Part shown: positions 41,628 through 50,571 of the stretch, in pieces
How positions within the stretch are numbered: the stretch's first letter is position 1
How the letters are laid out: the number at the start of each line of letters is the position of its first letter
DNA from: Psychrobium sp051201665
Lineage (GTDB): Bacteria; Pseudomonadota; Gammaproteobacteria; Enterobacterales; Psychrobiaceae
Reading direction: 5' to 3'
Assembly: GCF_051201665.1 (NCBI RefSeq)
Contig: NZ_CP179210.1
Coordinates: 310,001 to 374,000 of the forward strand
Length of the DNA stretch: 64,000 bases
Translations under genes and position numbers: made by a program
Notes under the pieces: model-generated
The model's database searches: none
What the model saw: only the letters and a program-made list of their open reading frames with translations
Told to the model about the DNA's origin: nothing

Positions 41628-42476
41628 ATGAGTAAATTAAATCACTTTCAACAATATCAAACGGCTTACGAAATAGGGACTATCTGTCTGCTATTTTTTA
41701 TCAATAGTTTGCTATTGGCTACCTCAACCATTATGGAGGCAACGAGAGATTCTAGGACAATGTCGTTTCAGATCTGGGAACCATTCTTATGGGAGTTGTC
41801 AAGTGCGATAAGTGCTTTGTCGTTATTTCCTTTAATGATTGTTGCGTTTAAACGCTGGCCTATTGGTTGGGGAACACTACTTCATACCGCTAAATTTATT
41901 GTTCTTGGTTCAATTGTTTTCTCACTGCTTCATGTTGCCATTATGGTGGCAATCAGAGAAAGCGTGTATTGGTTAATGGGGGCTAACTATGACTTTGGTG
42001 ATGTGTGGTTTGAGCTACTTTATGAATACCGAAAAGACTTATGGAGCTTTATAGGCTTTGTAATTTTTATACAAGGTTATGATTTTATTTTCAGCCGATT
42101 GCAAGGTGAGGCAACCGCTGTCAGTGATAGTGAAGATGAGGTTGAGCCTAAAAAACTCGAACGGCTATTGGTAAAAAAGTTGGGCAAGGAATTTATCGTT
42201 AATGTTAAAGATATCGAATGGCTAGAGTCATCAGGGAACTACGTTAACCTACACAGCAAAGGACGCATTTATCCAATGCGCGCCACACTGACTAAGCTAA
42301 TTTTACAAATTGAAGAGCAAGGTTTTTGCAGGGTCCATCGCAGTGCTGCCGTTAATATGAGCTGTATTGACTCAATAACGCCAACCGGTAATGGTGACAG
42401 TGAAATTGCGTTGGTGAGTGGTAAAAAGCTCAATTTGTCACGCCGATTTAAAGAGCACTTTAAGTTAGTGCTCTAA
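41628..42476 (+). CDS. Membrane-anchored LytTR transcriptional regulator
   Basis: 282 residues. Four membrane helices occupy about residues 13-35, 55-72, 85-107 and 135-152. A short acidic linker (SDSEDEVEPKK) leads to a C-terminal LytTR DNA-binding domain (about 185-282: EFIVNVKDIEWLESSGNYVN, GFCRVHRSAAVNMSCID, LNLSRRFKEHF). It has no receiver domain, so it senses a membrane or periplasmic signal directly. It is divergent from the acyltransferase gene, the best candidate target. Confidence 0.88.
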   Translation: MSKLNHFQQYQTAYEIGTICLLFFINSLLLATSTIMEATRDSRTMSFQIWEPFLWELSSAISALSLFPLMIVAFKRWPIGWGTLLHTAKFIVLGSIVFSLLHVAIMVAIRESVYWLMGANYDFGDVWFELLYEYRKDLWSFIGFVIFIQGYDFIFSRLQGEATAVSDSEDEVEPKKLERLLVKKLGKEFIVNVKDIEWLESSGNYVNLHSKGRIYPMRATLTKLILQIEEQGFCRVHRSAAVNMSCIDSITPTGNGDSEIALVSGKKLNLSRRFKEHFKLVL

Positions 42477-42612
42477 GATTTTTTAAATTAGACTTTCTTA
42501 CAGTTTATAGTTAAAAAACAGGTGTTATTGATATAAGTCAATTATGGGTACGCTTTGTCAATTTGATTGTATACGATGTGATAGCATCGACATATTCACG
42601 TAATTTAGACAG

Positions 42613-45165
42613 ATGGTGGGGCGGTCGTCGGTCAAACTTATGAAAGACAGTGCTTTAGACAATGTTGTCGAGCGCAGAGTCGTCACGTGTAGTAAAGAAA
42701 CGACGTTGCGAGAAGCAACCAAGTTGATGCACCAACGACACTGCAGTTCGATCATTATTACCCAAGAAAACATTCCTATTGGTATATGGACAGAAGCCGA
42801 TGCATTAAAGGTTAACATCCGCCAATCAAGTATATTTGACTGCGAAATTTCGCGGTTTATGTCGTCACGCATCCACACTATTAAGATTGAGATGTCACTG
42901 AACGATGCAACCTTAGAGCTCAAGCGTAATAACGTTAGACATTTGGTGGTTGTAGAGGCGGATAATCAACTTGTTGGCATCCTTTCCCAAAGTGATATTG
43001 TCATTCATCAAGATGCAACATTGTTTTTGAGTATGACGCAGGTGAAAACAGTGTTGCCTGAGCATACTCAATTGCATTTCGACATGAGCGGGTCGTTAAT
43101 TGAAGCTATTCGGCACATGGGCACTCATCAATGTGATGCGCTTGTGATCGTTGAAAATGCAATACCCATTGGTTTATTAACGGAACGCGATGTTGTGCGG
43201 CTGATGGCGCTAAATCAGCTAAACCTTCCATTAATTGATGCTATTAGTAAGCCTCTTATCACTGTGCCCAAAGGCATGAGTTTACTGGCCATTCGTTCAT
43301 TTATGGAAAAACGCCATATTCGACATTTAGGTGTCGATGATGACGATGGTTCATTGCTTGGTATCATTTCATTTTCTGACATTCTTAATCGTATTGAGCA
43401 AAGCTATGTATCCCGTTTACGTAGTGCGTTAGCAAACAGTGAAGCGTCATTAAAAGAAAAAGAGTTTAATTTGCACATGGCACATGCGCTTATTGAGGCG
43501 TCTGATGATGGCATCATGGTGGCGGATGAAAATGCGATTATTCAGTCGGTAAATCCCGCTTTTAGTATTCTTACCGGTTATACGGAAGAGGAAGCCGTCG
43601 GTCAGCGAGCCAATCTTTTAAGCTCAGGTCAGCATGATAAGAGCTTTTATGACGAGATGTGGGAAACTATTGATCGACAAGGCCGTTGGCAGGGAGAGAT
43701 TTGGAATCGCCGTAAAAATGGCGAAGTGTATCCTGAATGGTTAACCATCACGCGTATTAAAGAGCCGGTAAATCAAACGGTACTTTATGCAGGTATTTTT
43801 AATGATATTACTGAGCGCAAAAACTCAGAAACGATGATCGAGCACCTTGCTTATTATGATCCATTAACCAAACTTCCAAATCGCCAACTATTTTACGATC
43901 GTCTTGATGCCGCTATTCTACAAGCTAATGCACATCATACTGAGTTGGCGGTACTGTTTGTCGATTTAGATCACTTCAAGCGAATTAACGATTCTCTAGG
44001 TCATTCAGTTGGCGATAAAGTGCTGTGTGAAGTCGCCGATTTATTTGCTGAGTGTTTATCGGATGTTGATACCATTGCCCGTATTGGTGGTGATGAATTA
44101 GTGGTACTGCTCAACGATGTTCAAGAGCAAGCTGATGTATATCGAGCGGCGCAGCGAATTGTTGATAGCCTCAAAAATCCGTTAGCCATTGATGGTCGTG
44201 AGCTTGTGATGACCACTAGCGTTGGCTGTGCTATCTATCCGCAAGATGGTGATAGTCGTGAAGAGCTGTTAAAGCATGCAGACAGCGCAATGTATTGTGC
44301 TAAAGAAGAAGGCCGTAATAGATTCTGTTTGTTTTCAGCACAAATGAACGAACAGTCACAACGTCAACTGGCGATGGAGTCACGTTTACGTCAAGCATTA
44401 AGAAATGATGAATTTAACTTAGTTTATCAACCAAAGGTTAATGCACAGACTTATGATATTGAGTCAGTGGAGGCGTTAATTCGATGGGACGATCCCATCA
44501 ATGGCAGTGTGCCTCCTAGCGTGTTTATTCCGCTGGCTGAAGAGATCGGTTTAATTGAGGATATCGGCCATTGGGTGTTAATTGAAGCCATGCGTCAAGG
44601 TAAAGCATGGCAAGAAGAGCATGGTTTATCGATGCGGGTGTCAGTGAATGTTTCTGCTCGTCAATTGATTACCGAATCCTTAGTTAAGAAAATTCAAGGA
44701 GGTCTTTATAACACAGGCTTCTCAGCGAGTTTACTTGATATTGAAATTACCGAAACTAGTGCCCTCAATAGCATTGAAACCATGATTAACTGTTTAACAG
44801 CGATTCGAGCAATGGGGGCAACGGTATCAATGGATGACTTTGGTACAGGGTATTCGAGTTTGAGTATGTTGACTAAAATGCCACTAGATTTCCTTAAAAT
44901 TGATCGCAGTTTTATGGAAGGCATTCCCGGCAATATTGGTAATGAAGAATTGATATCAACGATTGTGGTTATGGCGCATAATTTGAATTTAAGAGTAGTC
45001 GCAGAAGGCGTTGAAACCTTAGAGCAATTACAGTTTTTACAAGATTTAGCGTGTGAATATATTCAGGGGTATTATTTTAGTAAACCAGTTGATGCCAATA
45101 CGATTGTTAAGCTTACTCATCAAGGAGTAGCCCCTAGCAATGAGCTAGAGGCTGAGCTCACTTAA
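42613..45165 (+). CDS. Cyclic-di-GMP protein with CBS, PAS, GGDEF and EAL domains
   Basis: 850 residues: two CBS-pair modules (about residues 10-130 and 140-265), a PAS domain (about 290-410, DDGIMVADENAIIQSVNPAF), a GGDEF domain (about 415-580) and an EAL domain (about 595-845). The diguanylate cyclase signature reads GGDEL (residue ~492) instead of GGDEF, so cyclase activity is uncertain. EAL residues are intact (VEALIRW, DDFGTGYSSL, LKIDRSF, GYYFSKP), so phosphodiesterase activity is likely. Cytoplasmic, with no membrane helices. The CBS domains may sense adenine nucleotides. The ATG at 42613 is accepted; 42640 is possible. Confidence 0.9.
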   Translation: MVGRSSVKLMKDSALDNVVERRVVTCSKETTLREATKLMHQRHCSSIIITQENIPIGIWTEADALKVNIRQSSIFDCEISRFMSSRIHTIKIEMSLNDATLELKRNNVRHLVVVEADNQLVGILSQSDIVIHQDATLFLSMTQVKTVLPEHTQLHFDMSGSLIEAIRHMGTHQCDALVIVENAIPIGLLTERDVVRLMALNQLNLPLIDAISKPLITVPKGMSLLAIRSFMEKRHIRHLGVDDDDGSLLGIISFSDILNRIEQSYVSRLRSALANSEASLKEKEFNLHMAHALIEASDDGIMVADENAIIQSVNPAFSILTGYTEEEAVGQRANLLSSGQHDKSFYDEMWETIDRQGRWQGEIWNRRKNGEVYPEWLTITRIKEPVNQTVLYAGIFNDITERKNSETMIEHLAYYDPLTKLPNRQLFYDRLDAAILQANAHHTELAVLFVDLDHFKRINDSLGHSVGDKVLCEVADLFAECLSDVDTIARIGGDELVVLLNDVQEQADVYRAAQRIVDSLKNPLAIDGRELVMTTSVGCAIYPQDGDSREELLKHADSAMYCAKEEGRNRFCLFSAQMNEQSQRQLAMESRLRQALRNDEFNLVYQPKVNAQTYDIESVEALIRWDDPINGSVPPSVFIPLAEEIGLIEDIGHWVLIEAMRQGKAWQEEHGLSMRVSVNVSARQLITESLVKKIQGGLYNTGFSASLLDIEITETSALNSIETMINCLTAIRAMGATVSMDDFGTGYSSLSMLTKMPLDFLKIDRSFMEGIPGNIGNEELISTIVVMAHNLNLRVVAEGVETLEQLQFLQDLACEYIQGYYFSKPVDANTIVKLTHQGVAPSNELEAELT

Positions 45166-45168
45166 TGC

Positions 45169-46545
45169 TTAGTGAGCGTGTTCCTCTTCGTTTTTAATAC
45201 CTAACCAACTGATATTAGCTGGTGTGAAATCTAAACTAAGTGCAGTTGTGATATCGCCATCGGCTAGATCTACCGCCACAATAGTATTGGCTAACGGATC
45301 GCTAATATAAGCTGTGTCAGCGTGTTGTGACATAACTAAGCTAAAGCTTTGTCCATCAGGCATTGTAGAGACGTCTTGCTGCGTGAAATCAACACGTGAG
45401 GCAAATTCCCACTCAGTTTCACCGTTATGCACATGAGATTCTAGTAAGGTTAAATATCCTTGATTGTCTAGAATAACAAAAACGTCACCATCAACTGAAA
45501 AACCGTAAGAAACTGGGGCTGCATCAGTCTGTGGTTGCCAATCTATTTCACTCATTGCACCATTCGCCGCGTCAACGGTTACCAATAATGGTGTTGTATC
45601 ACGTGCAGATGCGATACCAATTAGTGCATTGTGGCTATGATGGCCATAAAGGCTGCCAACACGGCGCGAATCGAAGTTATCTAGATTGGCAATTTTGCTC
45701 ACATCAAAATCATGGCCGTCGTCCTTGGCCAAAAATACGCCGTCACCACAACCAAAGGCTACGTAATCTTCACTTTGCGCCGCGCCATGGAGGTTTGGAC
45801 AGGTCGTGTCGAAAATAACATCTTGCTCATATTCATCACCATGTTTGTGATAAACCGCCACTTGGTCTGGCAAAATCTTTGCGGTTGATGTGCTGGTGGC
45901 ATCATCACGTCGCACTGTGGTTAAAATGAAGTCGCCGCGTGGCTCTGCTACGCCGTGCATATTCATGTCGAATGTAATCACTTCACTGTCTGTTTTAGCC
46001 GCAGTGATGTTTTCGTCAGTGAGTAAATTGACAGACGCACTAGTACTGGTATCGGCATTGCCATCGTTAAAAATAGCCATCACACCTTCGTGTTTAACGA
46101 CGTGAGTAGGCTGGCTGCTATCGATATGAAAATCGATTGTTGCAGGTGCTTGTTCATAATCATGTAAATGCGCCACATGATCTTCACGCCATAAACCACC
46201 ATCAATAAACCCAGTGTGGCCGTTCTCACGATTGGTAATAACTAGGTAACGGTATCCGGCAGAAGCTGTAATTCTACTGCCTGTGTAGGTCGTTGAAAAC
46301 TGACCAACTAGTTCACTATCGTCGAGATCAAATACGGATATTTGATCGCTATCAGGTGTGCTAATTGCCAATCGACCCAAACTATCGATGGTAATGTCGC
46401 CGTCATTGCCGTGATTATGGCCGTCATCTGGTGCTGGTTGTTCAGATTCTTTTTCATTGATGGTTGTTTTTGCATCGCCACAACCTGTTAGCCAAAGGGT
46501 GCTGCATAGCGTTGCTATTAAGCTAAGTTTAAATGTTTTTTTCAT
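45169..46545 (-). CDS. Beta-propeller lipoprotein, AztD-like zinc chaperone candidate
   Basis: 458 residues with a lipoprotein signal (LTGC, Cys22 region) and a His-rich N-terminal stretch (DDGHNHGNDGD). The body shows repeated beta-blade patterns (LAISTPDSDQISVFDLDDSE, YRYLVITNRENGHTGFIDGG, HGAAQSEDYVAFGCGDGVF), and it ends EEEHAH. Histidine clusters and its location behind a His-rich receptor and a Zur-box promoter suggest a periplasmic zinc carrier like AztD. The function is inference from structure and context. Confidence 0.72.
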   Translation of the reverse strand: MKKTFKLSLIATLCSTLWLTGCGDAKTTINEKESEQPAPDDGHNHGNDGDITIDSLGRLAISTPDSDQISVFDLDDSELVGQFSTTYTGSRITASAGYRYLVITNRENGHTGFIDGGLWREDHVAHLHDYEQAPATIDFHIDSSQPTHVVKHEGVMAIFNDGNADTSTSASVNLLTDENITAAKTDSEVITFDMNMHGVAEPRGDFILTTVRRDDATSTSTAKILPDQVAVYHKHGDEYEQDVIFDTTCPNLHGAAQSEDYVAFGCGDGVFLAKDDGHDFDVSKIANLDNFDSRRVGSLYGHHSHNALIGIASARDTTPLLVTVDAANGAMSEIDWQPQTDAAPVSYGFSVDGDVFVILDNQGYLTLLESHVHNGETEWEFASRVDFTQQDVSTMPDGQSFSLVMSQHADTAYISDPLANTIVAVDLADGDITTALSLDFTPANISWLGIKNEEEHAH

Positions 46546-46581
46546 CGTTAGTTCCTTGTTTAAATTTGTTCGCTATCAAAA

Positions 46582-49038
46582 TTAGAAATAAGCACGCAAG
46601 CCAACAGCTAGGCTTCGGCCTTGTCGCGGGGCAATGTCTTTCACAAAAGAGCTATGCACTTTGGCGTATTCGTCGGTAAGGTTTTTGGCGGTGGCGTAGA
46701 ATGTAATATCATGATCAAGGAGCGGTAATTGATAGCTAACGCCAAGATCGACTAGGGTGTAACCGCTGGTTGCCGTTTCTAAATTGGCTACCTTGTCTTG
46801 CTCTTGATAGCGTGTAATATCAAGATGGGCACTAAAGCTCTCAAGTTGATATCTAACGTTTGTGCCAAAGCGCAGCGGTGGAGTTCGCGGTAAATCACCG
46901 CCATTTTTCAAGCGTGCTCTGACGTAATCAGCGAAGAATGATGAAGACAGTTCTTCGTTAATATTCCAATTAACTTGCGCTTCAAAACCGTGTAAGGTCG
47001 CATCTTGTGATTTAAAGATGTAAACAGGGAGTTCACCAGCGCTGTGGCCGCCGTGATCATGACCATGATGGTCATGTCCGTCACTACCAAACAAGCCAGT
47101 AGCAACTTGGTAATAATAATTGTCTACTTGGTTATAAAAGGCGTTAACAATAACGGCAACATCGCCTTGGGTTTTTCTAAAGCTGATATCGATGTTATTG
47201 GCTGTTTCTAAATCGATGGCTTGGCTTGTTAATGCAACTTCATTGTGATCGTTAAGGGAAAATAATGCGCCTACCTCATAACTTCTAGTGCCAATGTGTG
47301 GACCAAATGATAATAATTCTGATGCTGAAGGAGCGCGTTGTGAACGAGATATCGAGGCACCGACGTTATAGCCTTCAGTAAAATCCCACACCACACCTAG
47401 TGATGTAGTTACTGGCGTGAAGGTTTGCTCTACTGCGAACACACGTGTTAATTCAGCACTTTCTTCTTCGTGACCATGGTCATGATCATGAACCTCTGCT
47501 TCACCCGATTCATCGTGGCCGTGAGCTTCTAAATGCGGTAGTCGAACATTTTTCGCATCTAGCGTTACACGCTCTACTCGCGCGCCAAATTGAACAAGAA
47601 TATTGTCAAAATGACGTTCTTGCATCATTGCAAGTGCAATCATTTTTTGCGTTGATGGTGGTGTAAATGCTTCGCTGCCAATGGCTTCTACGTCGGTGTC
47701 TTTCGCATGAACGCTAATTCCGCCGCGCCAATCCATAATTGGGTGATGGAGTAAATCAACTTTCAGCTCTGTAGTATCATTGGCAAAGGTGGTGCCTACT
47801 GCGCCCGCTTCGATTTCTGCGTGCTTGTAGTCGGTGTAAGAAGCTTTGAAATTAACAGCAGTAAATAAGCTATCGTCAAAGTTATATTCACCAATTAGCT
47901 GGTAGCGATTTTGCTCTAAATCAGCAAAAACTTGAGGCTCTGATTCTTCGTCATGATCGTGTTGATCTTCATGAGTTTCTTCTTCGCCATGCGTATGACC
48001 GGGAATGCCGTATTCGCGGTTTAATTTACCTGCAGAAAGGCCGACATAACCTTGGTCGAATAGGTAGCTACCACCTAACGTAAAACTATTTGATTCTTCT
48101 GCGCTGTTTTCAACTTTATTGTGATGTTCGTTACTAGCGGCTGACTTAGGTGGCTCGGGAATGCGATAGTCATCTGATTCACGCCAAAAGCCATCCGCAT
48201 AAAATGCAAATGAATCAGTACCATTTTTGACATTAAAAGCAGCGAGTTTTTGATTGTTTATTGAGTTTTTTTCAAGAATAAACTCGCCAAATGGCGTGTT
48301 GTTAGTTGGCACACGCTCGTCAACAACGTTGACTACACCGCCGATTGCACCACTACCAAAAAAGAGCGTGGCTGGACCACGTAATACTTCAATTTGTGTG
48401 GCGGTTGACGCTTCTGTTGCCACGCTATGATCAGGGCCAACCCGTGATACATCACTAACATCTAATCCATTTTGAGTAATCATAACTCGTGGCCCGCTTA
48501 AACCACGAATAATTGGTGTGCTTGCAACGCCAGCGTGAAAATTGGTGTGTACGCCTACTTGCTTCTCTAATGTATCACCCAGCGTAGAGGCTTGTTGTTG
48601 ACGAAGTTTTTCTCCTGACAGTACTGATACAGGAATACTCGCTTCCATGACTGATGCATGAAATGGCGTTGCTTTGACATCAATGACTTCAATCGCTGAA
48701 CGTGCTAACGAGATTGCTACATTTGCACCGTCATTGAGGGCAATGTGTTTATTTATATGTGCATATCCTGACGCTGTGATGTGCAGTTCAAGTGATTTAT
48801 CTGGTGCATTGGCAAAATTAAAATCGCCATTTTTATTCGTAGTTACTTGCTGCTTACTATCAAGAATACGGACTTTAGCACCGCTAATTTTATTGCCTTG
48901 GTTATCGGTTATCGTGCCTGAAACTGTTTGTGCCATGCTGCCAGTACTGAACATTAATCCAATGAGCAGGCTTACTTTAGTAAGCACGTGTTTGGTGGCT
49001 CTATGTTTAATAGACGTGTGTGTGGCGGAAATATTCAC
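46582..49038 (-). CDS. His-rich TonB-dependent receptor, ZnuD-like (zinc)
   Basis: 818 residues. The GTG start at 49038 follows AAGGAG at good spacing. A signal peptide (to SMAQ, about residue 37) is followed by a carboxypeptidase-regulatory-like beta domain (SGTITDNQGNKISGAKVRIL, about 38-112), a plug and a barrel ending SLAVGLRAYF. Three extracellular loops carry dense His/Asp/Glu runs (HTHGEEETH, HDHDHGHEEE, DGHDHHGHDHGGH), the mark of ZnuD-type zinc receptors. Two Zur-box-like palindromes lie upstream. It is followed on the same strand by the propeller lipoprotein and is divergent from MerC/CobW-type genes. Confidence 0.92.
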   Translation of the reverse strand: MNISATHTSIKHRATKHVLTKVSLLIGLMFSTGSMAQTVSGTITDNQGNKISGAKVRILDSKQQVTTNKNGDFNFANAPDKSLELHITASGYAHINKHIALNDGANVAISLARSAIEVIDVKATPFHASVMEASIPVSVLSGEKLRQQQASTLGDTLEKQVGVHTNFHAGVASTPIIRGLSGPRVMITQNGLDVSDVSRVGPDHSVATEASTATQIEVLRGPATLFFGSGAIGGVVNVVDERVPTNNTPFGEFILEKNSINNQKLAAFNVKNGTDSFAFYADGFWRESDDYRIPEPPKSAASNEHHNKVENSAEESNSFTLGGSYLFDQGYVGLSAGKLNREYGIPGHTHGEEETHEDQHDHDEESEPQVFADLEQNRYQLIGEYNFDDSLFTAVNFKASYTDYKHAEIEAGAVGTTFANDTTELKVDLLHHPIMDWRGGISVHAKDTDVEAIGSEAFTPPSTQKMIALAMMQERHFDNILVQFGARVERVTLDAKNVRLPHLEAHGHDESGEAEVHDHDHGHEEESAELTRVFAVEQTFTPVTTSLGVVWDFTEGYNVGASISRSQRAPSASELLSFGPHIGTRSYEVGALFSLNDHNEVALTSQAIDLETANNIDISFRKTQGDVAVIVNAFYNQVDNYYYQVATGLFGSDGHDHHGHDHGGHSAGELPVYIFKSQDATLHGFEAQVNWNINEELSSSFFADYVRARLKNGGDLPRTPPLRFGTNVRYQLESFSAHLDITRYQEQDKVANLETATSGYTLVDLGVSYQLPLLDHDITFYATAKNLTDEYAKVHSSFVKDIAPRQGRSLAVGLRAYF

Positions 49039-49063
49039 AAAGACTCCTTTAAATAAAATGTAA

Positions 49064-49078
49064 TGTTATAATGTCACT
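49064..49078. promoter_or_regulatory. Candidate Zur site 1
   Basis: TGTTATAATGTCACT matches 12 of 15 positions of the core Zur palindrome TGTTATAWTATAACA. It lies 26 bp upstream of the receptor's GTG start. Confidence 0.6.
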
Positions 49079-49089
49079 TTGGGTTATGA

Positions 49090-49104
49090 TGTTATATTAT
49101 AACA
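49090..49104. promoter_or_regulatory. Candidate Zur site 2
   Basis: TGTTATATTATAACA is a perfect 7-1-7 palindrome identical to the core of the Zur box. It lies between the divergent receptor gene and the MerC gene, so both transcription units are probably repressed when zinc is plentiful. Confidence 0.78.
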
Positions 49105-49146
49105 AAATTTAGTTCAACAGACGGTTTGGTCTTTAGAGGAATATTT

Positions 49147-49545
49147 ATGGAGCACGCAATAATCAAGCAACAATCAATTAAGGATAAATTGGGTATATTT
49201 TTCTCGGGAGTGTGTATTGCACATTGCTTAGTCATGCCATTTTTGGCCATTGTGTTGGGGTCAAATGTGTTAGTCAGTGCTTTAAGTGAAGAATGGTTTC
49301 ACACGCTGTTGCTATTGCCCATTTTCTCCATGCTAATTTATAGTGTGCCGCAGGTTTGGTTGGTAACACGTAATCCGTGGTTGTTGGTATTAGCGATAAG
49401 CGGTGTTGCATTATTATCATGCTCACGCATGTTCCACGGCATTGGCGAAACATTCTTAACAGTTGCTGGCTCTAGCTTAGTTATAGCTGCTCATCATTTA
49501 AGTCTAAAACTTCGTCGATCGGTTCTTGAACAAACAGTAGGGTAA
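49147..49545 (+). CDS. MerC-domain membrane protein
   Basis: 132 residues; the ATG at 49147 follows AGAGGA, so the upstream TTG at 49126 is not used. Four membrane helices. The first carries GVCIAHCLVMPF, the Cys-x3-Cys motif of MerC domains used to bind metals, and a second Cys lies in SCSRMFHG. It stands in the Zur-controlled plus-strand unit with a CobW-type GTPase 13 bp downstream, so zinc handling is more likely than mercury. Confidence 0.85.
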   Translation: MEHAIIKQQSIKDKLGIFFSGVCIAHCLVMPFLAIVLGSNVLVSALSEEWFHTLLLLPIFSMLIYSVPQVWLVTRNPWLLVLAISGVALLSCSRMFHGIGETFLTVAGSSLVIAAHHLSLKLRRSVLEQTVG

Positions 49546-49558
49546 TAAAGGCAAATCA

Positions 49559-50569
49559 ATGAAAGGTAGTGAAGCGATAAGCGCGGTACCAACCAATGTA
49601 ATTACTGGTGCTTTAGGAGTTGGAAAAACGACGTTTATCGAGCGTCTTTTGCGAGAAAAGCCGGAACATGAACGATGGGCTGTATTAGTTAATGAGTTTG
49701 GTGAAGTTGGAATTGATGGTGGACTGTTAAAGGATCCAAATCAACAGGGTGTATTTATTGCCGAAGTTCCTGGGGGGTGTATGTGTTGCACCGCTGGGTT
49801 GAGTATGCAAATCACCCTCAATCGTTTGATTGCTCGTGCTAAACCACATCGTTTATTGATTGAGCCAACAGGTCTTGGTCATCCGGCAGAAGTGTTAGCA
49901 ACATTGCAAGCACCGCATTATCGAGATGTTATTGACGTAAAAGCAACTTTAACACTTATCGATGCAAGGCGAATTAATGATGCTCTATGGTTAGAGAATG
50001 CCAGTTACCGCGAGCAAATGCAGGTAGCTGATGCGTATATGTGCAGTAAAGCAGATTTATATACTGGCATTGAAAACAAACTAGTTCATCAATACATTGA
50101 CACTCAAGAGCTTAATGAAAAGCCTTTGCTAATGACGTTTGATAGTGAACAAGTGAATGTTTTACTAGAAATGCCATGCGCTTACCAAGCGGTTGATTGT
50201 CCAGTTCCTGCGATTAGTTTACGGAAAAAATCATTAAGTGTCAGTGAGCAATTAGCTACCCAAGATTTCGTGCGTTTGAATAATTCTGGCGATGGTTTCA
50301 CATCTTTTGGCTGGGCTTTAGCACCACATAAACGATTTGATTTACATCGAGTGCTTAAAGTTTTAAGTGAAGTGAGCATTAACCGATTGAAGGCCATTTT
50401 AATCACTTATCAGGGAATATTTGCGTTTAATATTGTCGGTAAAGAAATGGATTATCAAGAAATTGATGAGAGTAGTGATTCACGTTTAGAGTTTATTAGT
50501 GATGACAACACAGCTGCTAAACAGTTGGCTCAGCAGCTGGAAGTTAGTTTATTCGCCTTAGTTGAATGA
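49559..50569 (+). CDS. CobW/COG0523-family GTPase (zinc-homeostasis type)
   Basis: 336 residues with the P-loop GALGVGKTTFIERLL (residues 17-31), the metal-binding CMCC in VPGGCMCCTAG (about 75-78), and CobW C-terminal features (FTSFGWALAPHKRFDLHRVL). COG0523 GTPases next to Zur sites serve as metal chaperones that supply zinc to proteins during deficiency. Located in the same unit as MerC. Confidence 0.9.
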   Translation: MKGSEAISAVPTNVITGALGVGKTTFIERLLREKPEHERWAVLVNEFGEVGIDGGLLKDPNQQGVFIAEVPGGCMCCTAGLSMQITLNRLIARAKPHRLLIEPTGLGHPAEVLATLQAPHYRDVIDVKATLTLIDARRINDALWLENASYREQMQVADAYMCSKADLYTGIENKLVHQYIDTQELNEKPLLMTFDSEQVNVLLEMPCAYQAVDCPVPAISLRKKSLSVSEQLATQDFVRLNNSGDGFTSFGWALAPHKRFDLHRVLKVLSEVSINRLKAILITYQGIFAFNIVGKEMDYQEIDESSDSRLEFISDDNTAAKQLAQQLEVSLFALVE

Positions 50570-50571
50570 AA

